A stretch of 33,554 bases of DNA from DATKWV01 sp035529405 (GTDB lineage: Bacteria; Planctomycetota; Phycisphaerae; Sedimentisphaerales; Anaerobacaceae), in NCBI GenBank assembly GCA_035529405.1, contig DATKWV010000182.1, positions 1-33,554 on the forward strand, read 5' to 3'. Of this stretch, positions 22,900 through 31,463 are shown in pieces. The notes beneath the pieces are model-generated. The model saw only the letters and a program-made list of their open reading frames with translations. It did not search any database and had not been told where the DNA came from. Position 1 is the stretch's first letter; every line of letters begins with the position of its first letter. The translations under genes were made by a program, and so were the position numbers.

Positions 22900-24184
22900 A
22901 GCAGTACAAAGCCTTATTCTTGTTTGCCGCAGTGTCAGCAGCGTTATAGTTAGGGAATTGATTTGTTGACATTTCGTATGTCAGAGCCGCAGCCGCCAGA
23001 ACCAGGAAAAAAAGCATCCTGATTTGACCAAAATACGAAACGCCTATGAACGACAAGCAATGCCCGAGCAGTGAAACGCAGATGCACCAGGTAAACCACT
23101 GTTGTGCCGCTGATGTGGTTTGCAGTGAATACCTAACGATGGCTTTTAGCGCCGTTATTAAAAGCAGCACAAAAAGCAGCAGTGTAACAAAGCCGCCCCT
23201 GACACCTTCGAGAACGTACTGATTGGTCACGTCCGCCAGCCCGAATCCCCAATGCCCCGTATCGCGGCAGCCGATAAGCATCCATTCTCGGAAGTGCCTG
23301 ACGGCCTGGTTGATGAGATTATACCGATGCCAGCCGGTCGAACCTCCTATAAGGTTAATACGGGATATAAGGTGCCACACAGGCGCCCGCATTACGATGT
23401 GCAGACCAACGCCCATTGCACAAAAACAGTACGCAGCCTGGCGTGCGTACCGACGATAACGAAACAGACCCATTATGCACATAACAAGCAGCAGAACAGC
23501 CAGGGGAGTGCTGGAGGCGGTACTAAGTACGATAAAAATACTTGCGCCGATGGCGGCCCAATACATTTGCTTTAGTCGTTCGGTTTTGGCTAAGCCGGCA
23601 AATAACGGCACCAGTGTGGCCCAGAATAACCCGAGCATGATAGCGTGCGGAAACGCCGCCTGGCAGCGATACCGCCCCTCGCGCACACTGGTTACCACCC
23701 TGCCGAGGATAACGAACGGATTGCTGCCTGTGGTCCATTCAAGCGCTACCAAGGGCGCCAACAGCAGCGCGCTGACGGCCAGAAGAGAACCAGCAAACCT
23801 GACATGGTCCCAGGAGCGCAGTTTTTGGCGAAACAGGTAATACAGACCCAGCGTATCGAACAGGTACCCGCAACGGTTGATTACCGCTTTTATGTTCATC
23901 CACTGGATAATATAGACCAGCGAACCGCAGATTGCCCACGCGAGCAGTATTTTATCAAGTGTATTCCATTTTAAGGGTATCTGCTCGCCATAAATCCATA
24001 TACGCAGCAGGCCGACCAAGGTCAAAATTCGCAGTATGGTAAAATCCAGGCCCATAATAATAATCCGCTGATCCGTGGGCACAAAACACGCCGCCAGAAT
24101 ATAGGGCAACAGAATATACTTTTCGCGCACCACGAAAGTCATAATGCTCAGAAAAACTGCTATATATAAAGTCGGTTCCTGCAT
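22892..24184 (-). CDS. O-antigen ligase/polymerase-like membrane protein (Wzy type)
   Basis: A 430-residue protein with about ten to twelve membrane helices and a larger loop in the C-terminal half, the plan of Wzy/WaaL-family enzymes. The loop region has RFREWMLIGC-like sequence (written here in part: HFREWMLIGCRDTGHWGFG) and DVTNQYVLEGVRGG, resembling the H/R-rich O-antigen-ligase signature that handles lipid-linked glycan. It is the only polymerase candidate in the window and would join repeat units in the periplasm. I chose the ATG at 24184; a TTG at 24202 would add six residues. No clear ribosome site precedes either. It is followed by the GNAT gene with an eight-base overlap. Confidence 0.82.
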   Translation of the reverse strand: MQEPTLYIAVFLSIMTFVVREKYILLPYILAACFVPTDQRIIIMGLDFTILRILTLVGLLRIWIYGEQIPLKWNTLDKILLAWAICGSLVYIIQWMNIKAVINRCGYLFDTLGLYYLFRQKLRSWDHVRFAGSLLAVSALLLAPLVALEWTTGSNPFVILGRVVTSVREGRYRCQAAFPHAIMLGLFWATLVPLFAGLAKTERLKQMYWAAIGASIFIVLSTASSTPLAVLLLVMCIMGLFRYRRYARQAAYCFCAMGVGLHIVMRAPVWHLISRINLIGGSTGWHRYNLINQAVRHFREWMLIGCRDTGHWGFGLADVTNQYVLEGVRGGFVTLLLFVLLLITALKAIVRYSLQTTSAAQQWFTWCICVSLLGHCLSFIGVSYFGQIRMLFFLVLAAAALTYEMSTNQFPNYNAADTAANKNKALYCYG

Positions 24185-24285
24185 TATTGTCGCCGGCTTC
24201 AAGCCGTCGAAGTGGCCGTAAGCTCGGCGGGTCCCCTGTTGTTTGTCATGTGCCGAAAATTATTGAGATGCTCGAAACTGGCAAA

Positions 24286-25155
24286 TCATTTTGCGGCGTT
24301 TTTGCCCCTGTGAAAGTCCACAACATACCAGAACGACCTCTGCAGACACTGCATCGAGTATTTGATTGTCATGGGGACACTGCAGTTCGAACAAAGTATC
24401 GTTTTCATGTCACGCCTGAACCAGCCTATGGATTTTTTCAATGTCACCATCGCACTTGTTTTTGCCGGGTGCTTTGGAACATCGGCTGACCTTTCAATCT
24501 CTATAATTCTTTGCGCGGTTTTCCGGCTCGGCTCTGTATGCGAATGATATGCGCGCAGCTTCGAATCATAAACAATCTTGTACCCGTTTCTTACAGCCCA
24601 TTTTGACCATTCCCGGTCTTCGGCTGCCGGCAGTATTGCAAAGGGATGTTTTTCCCATATACGGCGCCTTATGCAGGAGGCGGCATTACTGAAATTCATG
24701 TTTCCCAGCGGGGTGTTATTGCTGAAAGTCATTGAATCTTCAGGAAACATTTTTGTGATTCTTTTGACCTCAATCGGGTCGGCCTGCGGCCACGGTATCT
24801 GTCTGCAGTATGCGCCGGCAGTGGTTTGGTCTTCGAAAGTCTCCGCCATCCCGGCAAGCCACTTTTCCTCACAGGGTATTGCGTGAGCGGACAGAATTAC
24901 AATCAAGTATCCCTTGCTGTGCTCGATTCCGAGGTTCAAGGCCTTCGAATAATTAAACTCGGCGCGGGAAATGGTCAGTACGTCAATGTCATTGTTTTTC
25001 AGTATGTCCACAGTATCGTCGGTCGAACCGCTGTCAACGGTAATGATTTCCAGATGTTTGCCGTAATCCGTCTGAGCGCGAAGTGTTTGAATTAGCCGCC
25101 CTATGTATTCTGCTTCGTTGTAAGTTCGGATTACCGCGCTTATCGGCCTGTTCAT
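24286..25155 (-). CDS. GT2 glycosyltransferase
   Basis: A 289-residue GT-A family 2 enzyme. Motifs: ISAVIRTYNEAEYIGRLI, ITVDSGSTDDTVDIL, LNLGIEHSKGYLIVILSAHAIP (the position of the metal-binding DxD is replaced by SAHA, as in one known GT2 branch) and AEDREWSKWAVRNGYKI with an ED-type catalytic base near residue 188. No membrane segment is seen. It probably extends the repeat unit. The start ATG at 25155 lies 43 bases past the GT4 stop, and 101 bases separate its stop from the polymerase ATG; that gap has no visible gene. Confidence 0.88.
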   Translation of the reverse strand: MNRPISAVIRTYNEAEYIGRLIQTLRAQTDYGKHLEIITVDSGSTDDTVDILKNNDIDVLTISRAEFNYSKALNLGIEHSKGYLIVILSAHAIPCEEKWLAGMAETFEDQTTAGAYCRQIPWPQADPIEVKRITKMFPEDSMTFSNNTPLGNMNFSNAASCIRRRIWEKHPFAILPAAEDREWSKWAVRNGYKIVYDSKLRAYHSHTEPSRKTAQRIIEIERSADVPKHPAKTSAMVTLKKSIGWFRRDMKTILCSNCSVPMTIKYSMQCLQRSFWYVVDFHRGKNAAK

Positions 25156-25198
25156 ATAAACTATTGCACTTCTATCATTGCAATAACCGCATCGGTGG

Positions 25199-26419
25199 TT
25201 ATGTACAGCCCTTGTTATGATTTCTTATAACCTCTTCGTATAAATCCACTATCCGGGGTATAACCACCGGCAGGGCAAAACGTCTCTGGACTGTTTGTCT
25301 GGCTTGCCGGCCTAATCTCCGGCGCAGTTGCCGGTCTTCGATAAGTTTTGCCAATGCGCCGGTGAGGGCTTTTGTGTCACCAGGCTCGACAAGCAGGCCG
25401 TCAAAGCCGTCTGTTATAACTTCAGCCGGCCCCCCGCAATTGGTGGCAACCAGCGGACACCCGCATGACATAGGCTCCAGCACCGTGTATGAAAAATTCT
25501 CGAAACCCCGCGTCGGCATCACCGAGCAAAGTGCCTTTTGATAAAACCAAACCATATCCGCAACGGGAATATGATTGGTAAAGAGCACTCTGCTGTGATA
25601 CCTGCGGGGTATCAGCGAAAGTATCGCTTCGGAGCTTTTGACGCCGTATTGCCTGAGTTTTTCAGGTGCCTGCCCGTCCATACCGACCAGGCGAACCTGC
25701 AATTGCGGATGCTCCTTTAGCAAAGGCCCTGCAGCCGCAGCCAGGTCGAAGGCGCCCTTGTTATACTGCAGCCGACCGACATAAAGAATTTCATTGCTTT
25801 GCGGTGATTCAATTGGGCCGGGACGGAATAGTTCCGCGTCGATGGGATTAGGCAGGACGGTAAACCGGCTTCTGGGGATTACCCATCTCAAACTTAGATG
25901 ACTTGCCAAAGACAAGCTCGGCGACACAATCGCATCGGCGTAAAATGTCTGCCGTCTTTCACGTTTGTCCTGGAAACGCAGCCACAAAGGCATGCCCCAC
26001 GAATCGTTTGACGTTTTATTAATTGCCCAGACCACATGCGTGGGGTTATGACATCGTACCACCACAGGTATGGGACAATTTTTAACAAAGTTTCTGCCCC
26101 AGGCGCCGAATTCGGCTGTCTCGATAACATCGAATTTTTCGCTGTTACAAAGTTTTAGGAATTTTTTATAAGCCCTCAGCGACCAGCTGTGATACGGTTC
26201 CATCCGCCATTTGCGTATCCTGTGCCAGACAGTTTTGGTGATAACGCCCGGCTGCACCGGTATTATTCTCACGCCTGCGCACGGCAGAGACTCTTTGTCG
26301 TGTGTAATCACCGTCACCCTGTGCCCGAAGCTGCTTAAGCCGCGCGCCAGATTAAACATATAGCTGCCGATACCGCATCCGTGCGGCGGCCACTCCATAC
26401 TTACAAGGCATATATTCAT
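25199..26419 (-). CDS. GT4 glycosyltransferase
   Basis: A 406-residue GT-B enzyme. The N-terminal half begins MNICLVSMEWPPHGCGIGSYM, with the glycine loop of group 1 transferases. The C-terminal Glycos_transf_1 half has ILYVGRLQYNKGAFDLA, VLPNPIDAELF and VLEPMSCGCPLVATNCGGPAEVI, the E-x7-E donor-binding pattern. The longer frame to 26488 overlaps the preceding gene; the ATG at 26419 fits the domain start. It lies 20 bases after the GT2 stop at 26440. It should add an internal sugar with retention of configuration; donor unknown. Confidence 0.92.
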   Translation of the reverse strand: MNICLVSMEWPPHGCGIGSYMFNLARGLSSFGHRVTVITHDKESLPCAGVRIIPVQPGVITKTVWHRIRKWRMEPYHSWSLRAYKKFLKLCNSEKFDVIETAEFGAWGRNFVKNCPIPVVVRCHNPTHVVWAINKTSNDSWGMPLWLRFQDKRERRQTFYADAIVSPSLSLASHLSLRWVIPRSRFTVLPNPIDAELFRPGPIESPQSNEILYVGRLQYNKGAFDLAAAAGPLLKEHPQLQVRLVGMDGQAPEKLRQYGVKSSEAILSLIPRRYHSRVLFTNHIPVADMVWFYQKALCSVMPTRGFENFSYTVLEPMSCGCPLVATNCGGPAEVITDGFDGLLVEPGDTKALTGALAKLIEDRQLRRRLGRQARQTVQRRFALPVVIPRIVDLYEEVIRNHNKGCT

Positions 26420-26439
26420 TGCAGAAAGGCGGTATCCAG

Positions 26440-27438
26440 CTAAGTTGGTTGACTTATACCGGTGTTGTTTGAAAAGTCTGGTCGCCAAAGTCCTTTAAGG
26501 CTCCTGACCGGGCCGATTAAGCCGGGAAACATGATTTTAAACCGCAGTTTGAAGTATTCCCAGGGCCACTTCTTCATCAAGGGGAATTTCTTCGCAAGAT
26601 AGCGTGCCCTGCGGGTGTTGCCGTACTGGGTTGCTGCCTTATGGGCCGTTGCCATGGCAAATCGAGCCAGCCACAGCTCCAGTAACTTGCGCGATTGCCG
26701 GCAACAGTTCCTGCGAATCGCGTCGGGGTCTGTCAGGAACGGCTCCAGCGGATGTTCGACCGCCCGGCCCGGACCCATTTGAGACGCTTCGGTATGATAC
26801 CAGACCAGCGGCTCTAAAATTCTATAAACTTTATGATTGAGCATTACCTGCAGCCACAGATAATAGTCTTCCCCGTAATTACAGCCGTACCTGCTGTAAA
26901 AGCCTCCGTATTTGTCGATGATACACCGTTTGCATACAATACACGGCGAGTTGAAAATCTCCATTACATGCCTGAGTTCTTCGAATGATATATCTGCTCT
27001 TAACCGCCAGGGTCCCTCCTTAATACCCCGGCCTTCAAGTATTGGGCTTACATCGATTCGCTGCTTTCCCAGAAAATACGTACAGGCTGTCAGTTGGCAA
27101 TCGGCATTGTTCTCGAGCGTGTGCAAAGATTTTTCCAGAAACCGGGGCATCCATTCATCATCGGCGTCCAGAAAAGCCAGAAGTTCAGCACAACTTTCGG
27201 CCGTGCCTTTGTTTCGTGCCGCGCCGGGGCCTTTGTTGTACTGGCGGATAAGCCGCAGCCGACTGTCTCTGTACTCTTTTACAATCCGGGGCCCATTGTC
27301 CGCAGAGCCGTCATCTACTACAACTATCTCGAAATCCTGATATGTTTGTGAAAAAACCGAATCCAGCGCCCGACCTATATACGCGGCTTTGTTATATAAT
27401 GGAATAATTACACTAACTTTGGGCCTGTTTTGAGCCAT
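26440..27438 (-). CDS. GT2 glycosyltransferase, tandem copy A
   Basis: A 332-residue GT2 enzyme: VSVIIPLYNKAAYIGRAL, EIVVVDDGSADNG, GPGAARNKGTAES, FLDADDEWMPRFLE (DxD metal site) and GEDYYLWLQVML (catalytic-base region). It is colinear along its full length with the next gene, including the C-terminal block KFPLMKKWPWEYFKLRFK, so the pair arose by duplication. The ATG at 27438 shares its A with the TAA of the upstream gene (TAATG), so the two are coupled; a longer frame to 27453 is overlap. The two copies have clearly diverged and may add different sugars or act one after the other. Confidence 0.9.
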   Translation of the reverse strand: MAQNRPKVSVIIPLYNKAAYIGRALDSVFSQTYQDFEIVVVDDGSADNGPRIVKEYRDSRLRLIRQYNKGPGAARNKGTAESCAELLAFLDADDEWMPRFLEKSLHTLENNADCQLTACTYFLGKQRIDVSPILEGRGIKEGPWRLRADISFEELRHVMEIFNSPCIVCKRCIIDKYGGFYSRYGCNYGEDYYLWLQVMLNHKVYRILEPLVWYHTEASQMGPGRAVEHPLEPFLTDPDAIRRNCCRQSRKLLELWLARFAMATAHKAATQYGNTRRARYLAKKFPLMKKWPWEYFKLRFKIMFPGLIGPVRSLKGLWRPDFSNNTGISQPT

Positions 27439-28436
27439 TACTGAGCCTCGCAAACAACTGTGGAGTTCCTGTCTGCTAATTTCTTACCCTTGCGACCGGC
27501 CGGATTTTTCAGCCTTCTGACATACGGAATCAAACCTGGAAACTTCCTTTTCAGCCTGAGCTTGGCGTATTCCACCGGCCAGGCTTTTATCATGGGAAAC
27601 GTCTTCAGCAGATAATCGACCGTTTGTTTGTCTCGCTCACAAACGCACAAATGAGCCGGCCACAATGCCAGCCTGGCCATATAAAGCTCCAGCAATTTGC
27701 GGTATTCTTCAGGGCATACACGCCGTATCGGCTCCGGGTCTGTCAGGACGGGTGTCAGCGGCTTTATAAAATTACGGCCGGCTGTATCCAATTGTGAGTT
27801 TTCGCAGTGGTACCACATAAGCGGCATTGGGTCTGTGTATATCCGGCAGCAAAGCAGCACCTGAAGCCACAGGTACATATCCTCGCCCCATGTGCATTTC
27901 TTTTCATAAAAGGCGCCGAAACGTTCGAGAATCTCTCTGCGGCACAAAACCGTGCCGGCAGAGTGTACAAATCCGACCATGTAAACCATTTTGTTCACAT
28001 CCATATCCGGCGGTAGCCGATATGGCCCTTCGGTAATCTGCAGCAAACCAACCTCTCTGGATATTTTTTTATCTTCGCCTTTTATATATGCTGCCGCACT
28101 GAGCGCGCAATCCGGCTGGGTCTGAAGATGATTCATCGACACTTCCAGAAAAGCCGGCAGCCATTCATCGTCGGCATCCAGAAACGCGATATAGGGACCG
28201 CTGCTTTCCCTTATACCGCGATTCCGCGCGGCACCGGGGCCTGCATTGGCCTGACGAATCAGACGCACCCCGCTGTCATTGCATCTTTGTACTATATCAG
28301 CACCATTATCCGTCGAGCCGTCATCGACTACCAAAACCTCATAATCCTTGTAAGTTTGTGCAAATACCGAATCCAGCGCACGCCGGATATATCTTTGCTT
28401 ATTGTAAAGCGGGATTATGACACTGACAGCGACCAT
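27438..28436 (-). CDS. GT2 glycosyltransferase, tandem copy B
   Basis: A 332-residue GT2 enzyme: VSVIIPLYNKQRYIRRAL, EVLVVDDGSTDNG, GPGAARNRGIRES, FLDADDEWLPAFLE (DxD) and GEDMYLWLQVLL. It matches the following gene over the full length, and both end in a block of the form KxFPMIKAWPVEYAKLRLK. Its ATG at 28436 is three bases past the stop of the next upstream glycosyltransferase. It is predicted to be cytoplasmic or peripheral at the membrane, acting on the lipid-linked repeat unit. Confidence 0.9.
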   Translation of the reverse strand: MVAVSVIIPLYNKQRYIRRALDSVFAQTYKDYEVLVVDDGSTDNGADIVQRCNDSGVRLIRQANAGPGAARNRGIRESSGPYIAFLDADDEWLPAFLEVSMNHLQTQPDCALSAAAYIKGEDKKISREVGLLQITEGPYRLPPDMDVNKMVYMVGFVHSAGTVLCRREILERFGAFYEKKCTWGEDMYLWLQVLLCCRIYTDPMPLMWYHCENSQLDTAGRNFIKPLTPVLTDPEPIRRVCPEEYRKLLELYMARLALWPAHLCVCERDKQTVDYLLKTFPMIKAWPVEYAKLRLKRKFPGLIPYVRRLKNPAGRKGKKLADRNSTVVCEAQ

Positions 28437-28439
28437 ATC

Positions 28440-29405
28440 TTAGGTTGCCCCGTAATATCCGCCGGCGACCTTTAACGATTCGATGTTATATCCTATCCGC
28501 CGCATCGCCAGCGTTGCTTTTTCCGGCTTGTTAAAAACCAGCGGAACCAACGATATTGCCAGACTGAAACCAAGTCGTCCGATTGCGCCCCCACGAACAA
28601 GACGCCACAAAAGCGGATGCTTTTGAAATAAATCTTTCCTGCATAATTGTTGCAGCCGCGCCAGTCCGCGGCCTCGGCTGTAAGCTCTGCTCATCAGATA
28701 TTTAAGCGAAAGTTGTTCCGATGTTACTCTATGGCCCACAACCGCCCCGGGTGAATACAAAAATCGCTCTCCCTTATCGGCCAGTTTCCGCAACAGGGAA
28801 GTCTCGGTAGCCAAAATACGATTTCCGGGACACCATCCAATTGACTCATCGAATTTTATTGCGTTGGCTAAAATCCGGCGCCTGACCCAGAAGTTGCCGC
28901 TGAAGGGATATGCGCCCGCGGTGTAAACGCACTCCGACCGGCCGTAATCGTGTTCGGCAAAAGCAAGACTTCTTATATCCGGCATCCGCGCCCATTTGGG
29001 AATTTGCCCGCCGGGCCACACGACGTAGATTTTACCTCCGAACACGCCGCAGTTGGGCCACTTTCGGCAGGTTGAGACTATTGCTTGCAGCCAGTCTTTA
29101 TCCGGTACTACATCGTCATCGGTAAAGGCCACAATGTCGCCAAGCTGCGATTGAGTCAAAGCCCTGTTCCTCGCACAATTCTGGCCGGGTTTGGCTTCAA
29201 AAAGGTATCTGATGGGCAATTGTTCAGCAAACTCTTCGACTATCTGCCTTGTTTTGTCCGTAGAGTTATTGTCCACAACGACAAATTCCGAATTGATACC
29301 CGTGCGCTGCATCTGTACCATATATGCCAGCGTCTCACCAAGCACACTGTCTCTGTTGTACGTGGCAATAATAACTGATATGTCTAAGTCTTTTGTGTTT
29401 TTCAA
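28440..29405 (-). CDS. GT2 glycosyltransferase with TTG start
   Basis: A 321-residue GT2 enzyme: ISVIIATYNRDSVLGETL, EFVVVDNNSTDKT, GQNCARNRALTQS, VAFTDDDVVPDKDWL (DDD metal site) and ILATETSLLRKLADKGERF in the acceptor part. The C-terminal 80 residues are basic, with a hydrophobic stretch (AIGRLGFSLAISLVPLVF). The frame begins at TTG (29405), which overlaps the TGA of the deacetylase gene as TTGA; no ATG lies near the domain start. This is a coupled, weakly initiated junction. Confidence 0.88.
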   Translation of the reverse strand: MKNTKDLDISVIIATYNRDSVLGETLAYMVQMQRTGINSEFVVVDNNSTDKTRQIVEEFAEQLPIRYLFEAKPGQNCARNRALTQSQLGDIVAFTDDDVVPDKDWLQAIVSTCRKWPNCGVFGGKIYVVWPGGQIPKWARMPDIRSLAFAEHDYGRSECVYTAGAYPFSGNFWVRRRILANAIKFDESIGWCPGNRILATETSLLRKLADKGERFLYSPGAVVGHRVTSEQLSLKYLMSRAYSRGRGLARLQQLCRKDLFQKHPLLWRLVRGGAIGRLGFSLAISLVPLVFNKPEKATLAMRRIGYNIESLKVAGGYYGAT

Positions 29406-30148
29406 GTAACAGCCGCCTTGAATTGATTAAACCAGTCCGGCTTTTGCCTGCGATACCAGTTGCGCCGCTTCGGCTGACCCTGTTTTAATAACTGCGGAAC
29501 GGTGACAAATTCGAATCGCTTGCTTAGTCTGCTTAATATAATATTTACAGCTTCAAGAGTTGGCTGTCGGTCGGTGAAACGCTCCTCCAATACCCTGTAA
29601 AGCCCGTCGTGAAAAAGTACAACGCTGCCGGCGCTTATCCTGTCCGTTACCCTTTCCGCCAGGTTTTCTGCATCGTATCCGAGCCAGTCATCTGCCATTA
29701 CGTTCCACGTAATGACCTCATAACCAAGCCACAGGGTGTCCAGATGAGACGCCAGACTCTGGTGGCCGTACGGCGGCCGAAACAAACGACAACCGTAGGG
29801 GGCGATTGCTTTCTCACATGCAAGAATCTGGTGTATACGCTGTTTCCTGCTTACCAGGGGCAGGGACGAATGGTCCCACGAATGATTGCCTATTGCGTGT
29901 TGTGCACGGGCAACTTTTTCGACAATGTCCCGGTGTTGCTGCGCGCAGGTGCCCACCATAAAGAATGTTGCACGGGCGTTGTACTTTTCGAGAATGTCCA
30001 GCAGGTCACTGGTAAATCTCGGGTGTGGTCCGTCGTCGAAGGTCAAAGCTATTACAGGCCGGTCGGTCGAAACACCGACGACGGTCCCTGCAAGTTTTTT
30101 TATCGCGTATAAGGGCACTTTTCTCAGGGATTTAATAATGTCCGGCAT
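29402..30148 (-). CDS. Polysaccharide deacetylase (NodB/CE4)
   Basis: A 248-residue CE4 enzyme with complete motifs: TFDDGPH (36-42; Asp38 and Asp39), NHSWDH (88-93; metal ligands His89 and His93), RPPYG (124-128) and VLFHDG (177-182; His180). The N-terminus is short and only mildly hydrophobic, so it has no clear signal and may act in the cytoplasm or at the membrane face, unlike the other deacetylase. The ATG at 30148 was chosen; it lies within the last 17 bases of the pyruvyltransferase-like gene, and longer frames overlap that gene further. It is predicted to deacetylate an amino sugar of the glycan or its precursor. Confidence 0.9.
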   Translation of the reverse strand: MPDIIKSLRKVPLYAIKKLAGTVVGVSTDRPVIALTFDDGPHPRFTSDLLDILEKYNARATFFMVGTCAQQHRDIVEKVARAQHAIGNHSWDHSSLPLVSRKQRIHQILACEKAIAPYGCRLFRPPYGHQSLASHLDTLWLGYEVITWNVMADDWLGYDAENLAERVTDRISAGSVVLFHDGLYRVLEERFTDRQPTLEAVNIILSRLSKRFEFVTVPQLLKQGQPKRRNWYRRQKPDWFNQFKAAVT

Positions 30149-31463
30149 AATGCGGTTTCTCTGCTGGTGTTGCGACCTGGTTCTTGACGCTTCCGGACTC
30201 AAGCAGTTGGTAAACGCGTTCATAAGCGCGCCGGCTGCAGGCAATTTGCCGCTTAGCCGAATCGAGTAATTCCGGTCTTAGTTTATCCGCGGACTCCCAC
30301 GCTGCATCGATGGCCGTTCCAATCTTTTTGAATAAATCGCGGTCGTTCAGCTCCACCAGCTCACAACCACAGCCGAATTGACCCGATAAGCCCAGGAACT
30401 TGTGCTTGTAATAGCTCGAATTAGCCAACGCGACCGCCCCAATCCCCTCGGCAAGGGCAAAAACCGCCGAGTGATAGCTGCCCGTGACAACGACACGGCA
30501 GTAACCGACTTTTTCAGCCAGCCGCTCAGGACTGTCAAGGTTTTCACAATCGTCACAGTTAAATTTACTGCCTTTCAAAAGCTGTTTTATGGTCTCAACA
30601 TCTGAAGAACCTTCCTGGAAACACACCGGCAGGCCGATTAACTCGGTATTATATTTGGTCGCTGCGGCCTGAAGTACTTTTCGTACTGTCTCGATGTGCT
30701 TTGGGGTTACCTGCGAATATTCCGCAGCCCTGAGGTTCACGCCTATACCGCTGCCTGTTCTTGTGCGGCGCGCATCGTATGCCAATTCTATGGCATCGTC
30801 ACCTGTTGCCGTTATGCGGTTTTGCCCGACACCAAGTGCTCTAAGAACGGAATATGAGGTCCGGCTGTCACGGATTGCAATAAAATCTACCGACGGCAAA
30901 ACAGCTTTTGCCTTCGCTCGCAGCCTGCCGTTACCAACAGGCCCTATACCCTGGCTGAACATCACTGTCGTAATACCGGCCCGCACGGACATTTCCATCA
31001 CTTCAAGCACCGTCATAGCGTAATCGGCGAAAGCATCATTGATGTCGCCTCCGCCGGACACTATTAGCAAATCACAGTCGAACAGCGCCTCCAGATACTC
31101 ATCCATTTTATCCACGTCCGCCTTTCGGCCCCTGGCATTCCACTGTATCAGGCGCTGTGCCAGCCGAGGCCGCCGCGAACGGATTGTACGCCAAAGCCTG
31201 AAAATCTGCTGATTGGCTTTATTCGGCAGCAAACTGCGCAGACCGCTTGGCGGCGTTCGGTCTCGCAGCCAGTCGTTACGGCCGCACGCCGGTACCGCCT
31301 GGGTATCTGGACAGTATCGAGCCAGAAAAGCCGGCTGGTCTGTGACCACCATTATTACAGAACCGGGCCATAGTTCTTTCAGCCTCCTGACAGCAACCTC
31401 AAGCATCCCCACGTCGCCCATGTTGCGCAGGTCGTAACAGCCGTTTTCCACAAGAATTCTCAT
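30132..31463 (-). CDS. Polysaccharide pyruvyltransferase-family protein (WcaK/CsaB-like)
   Basis: A 443-residue member of the PS_pyruv_trans family: N-terminal ENGCYDLRNMGDVGML (residues about 6-21), DLLIVSGGGDINDAF (about 131-145), MFSQGIGPVGNGRLR (about 168-182) and the late block VVTGSYHSAVFALAEGIGAVAL. Members place ketal pyruvate on sugars (CsaB, WcaK); some relatives act as other transferases, so the exact reaction is open. Pyruvylation would add negative charge to the polymer. It starts at ATG 31463, which overlaps the stop of the PP-loop gene (ATGA). Length is typical to slightly long. Confidence 0.85.
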   Translation of the reverse strand: MRILVENGCYDLRNMGDVGMLEVAVRRLKELWPGSVIMVVTDQPAFLARYCPDTQAVPACGRNDWLRDRTPPSGLRSLLPNKANQQIFRLWRTIRSRRPRLAQRLIQWNARGRKADVDKMDEYLEALFDCDLLIVSGGGDINDAFADYAMTVLEVMEMSVRAGITTVMFSQGIGPVGNGRLRAKAKAVLPSVDFIAIRDSRTSYSVLRALGVGQNRITATGDDAIELAYDARRTRTGSGIGVNLRAAEYSQVTPKHIETVRKVLQAAATKYNTELIGLPVCFQEGSSDVETIKQLLKGSKFNCDDCENLDSPERLAEKVGYCRVVVTGSYHSAVFALAEGIGAVALANSSYYKHKFLGLSGQFGCGCELVELNDRDLFKKIGTAIDAAWESADKLRPELLDSAKRQIACSRRAYERVYQLLESGSVKNQVATPAEKPHYAGHY

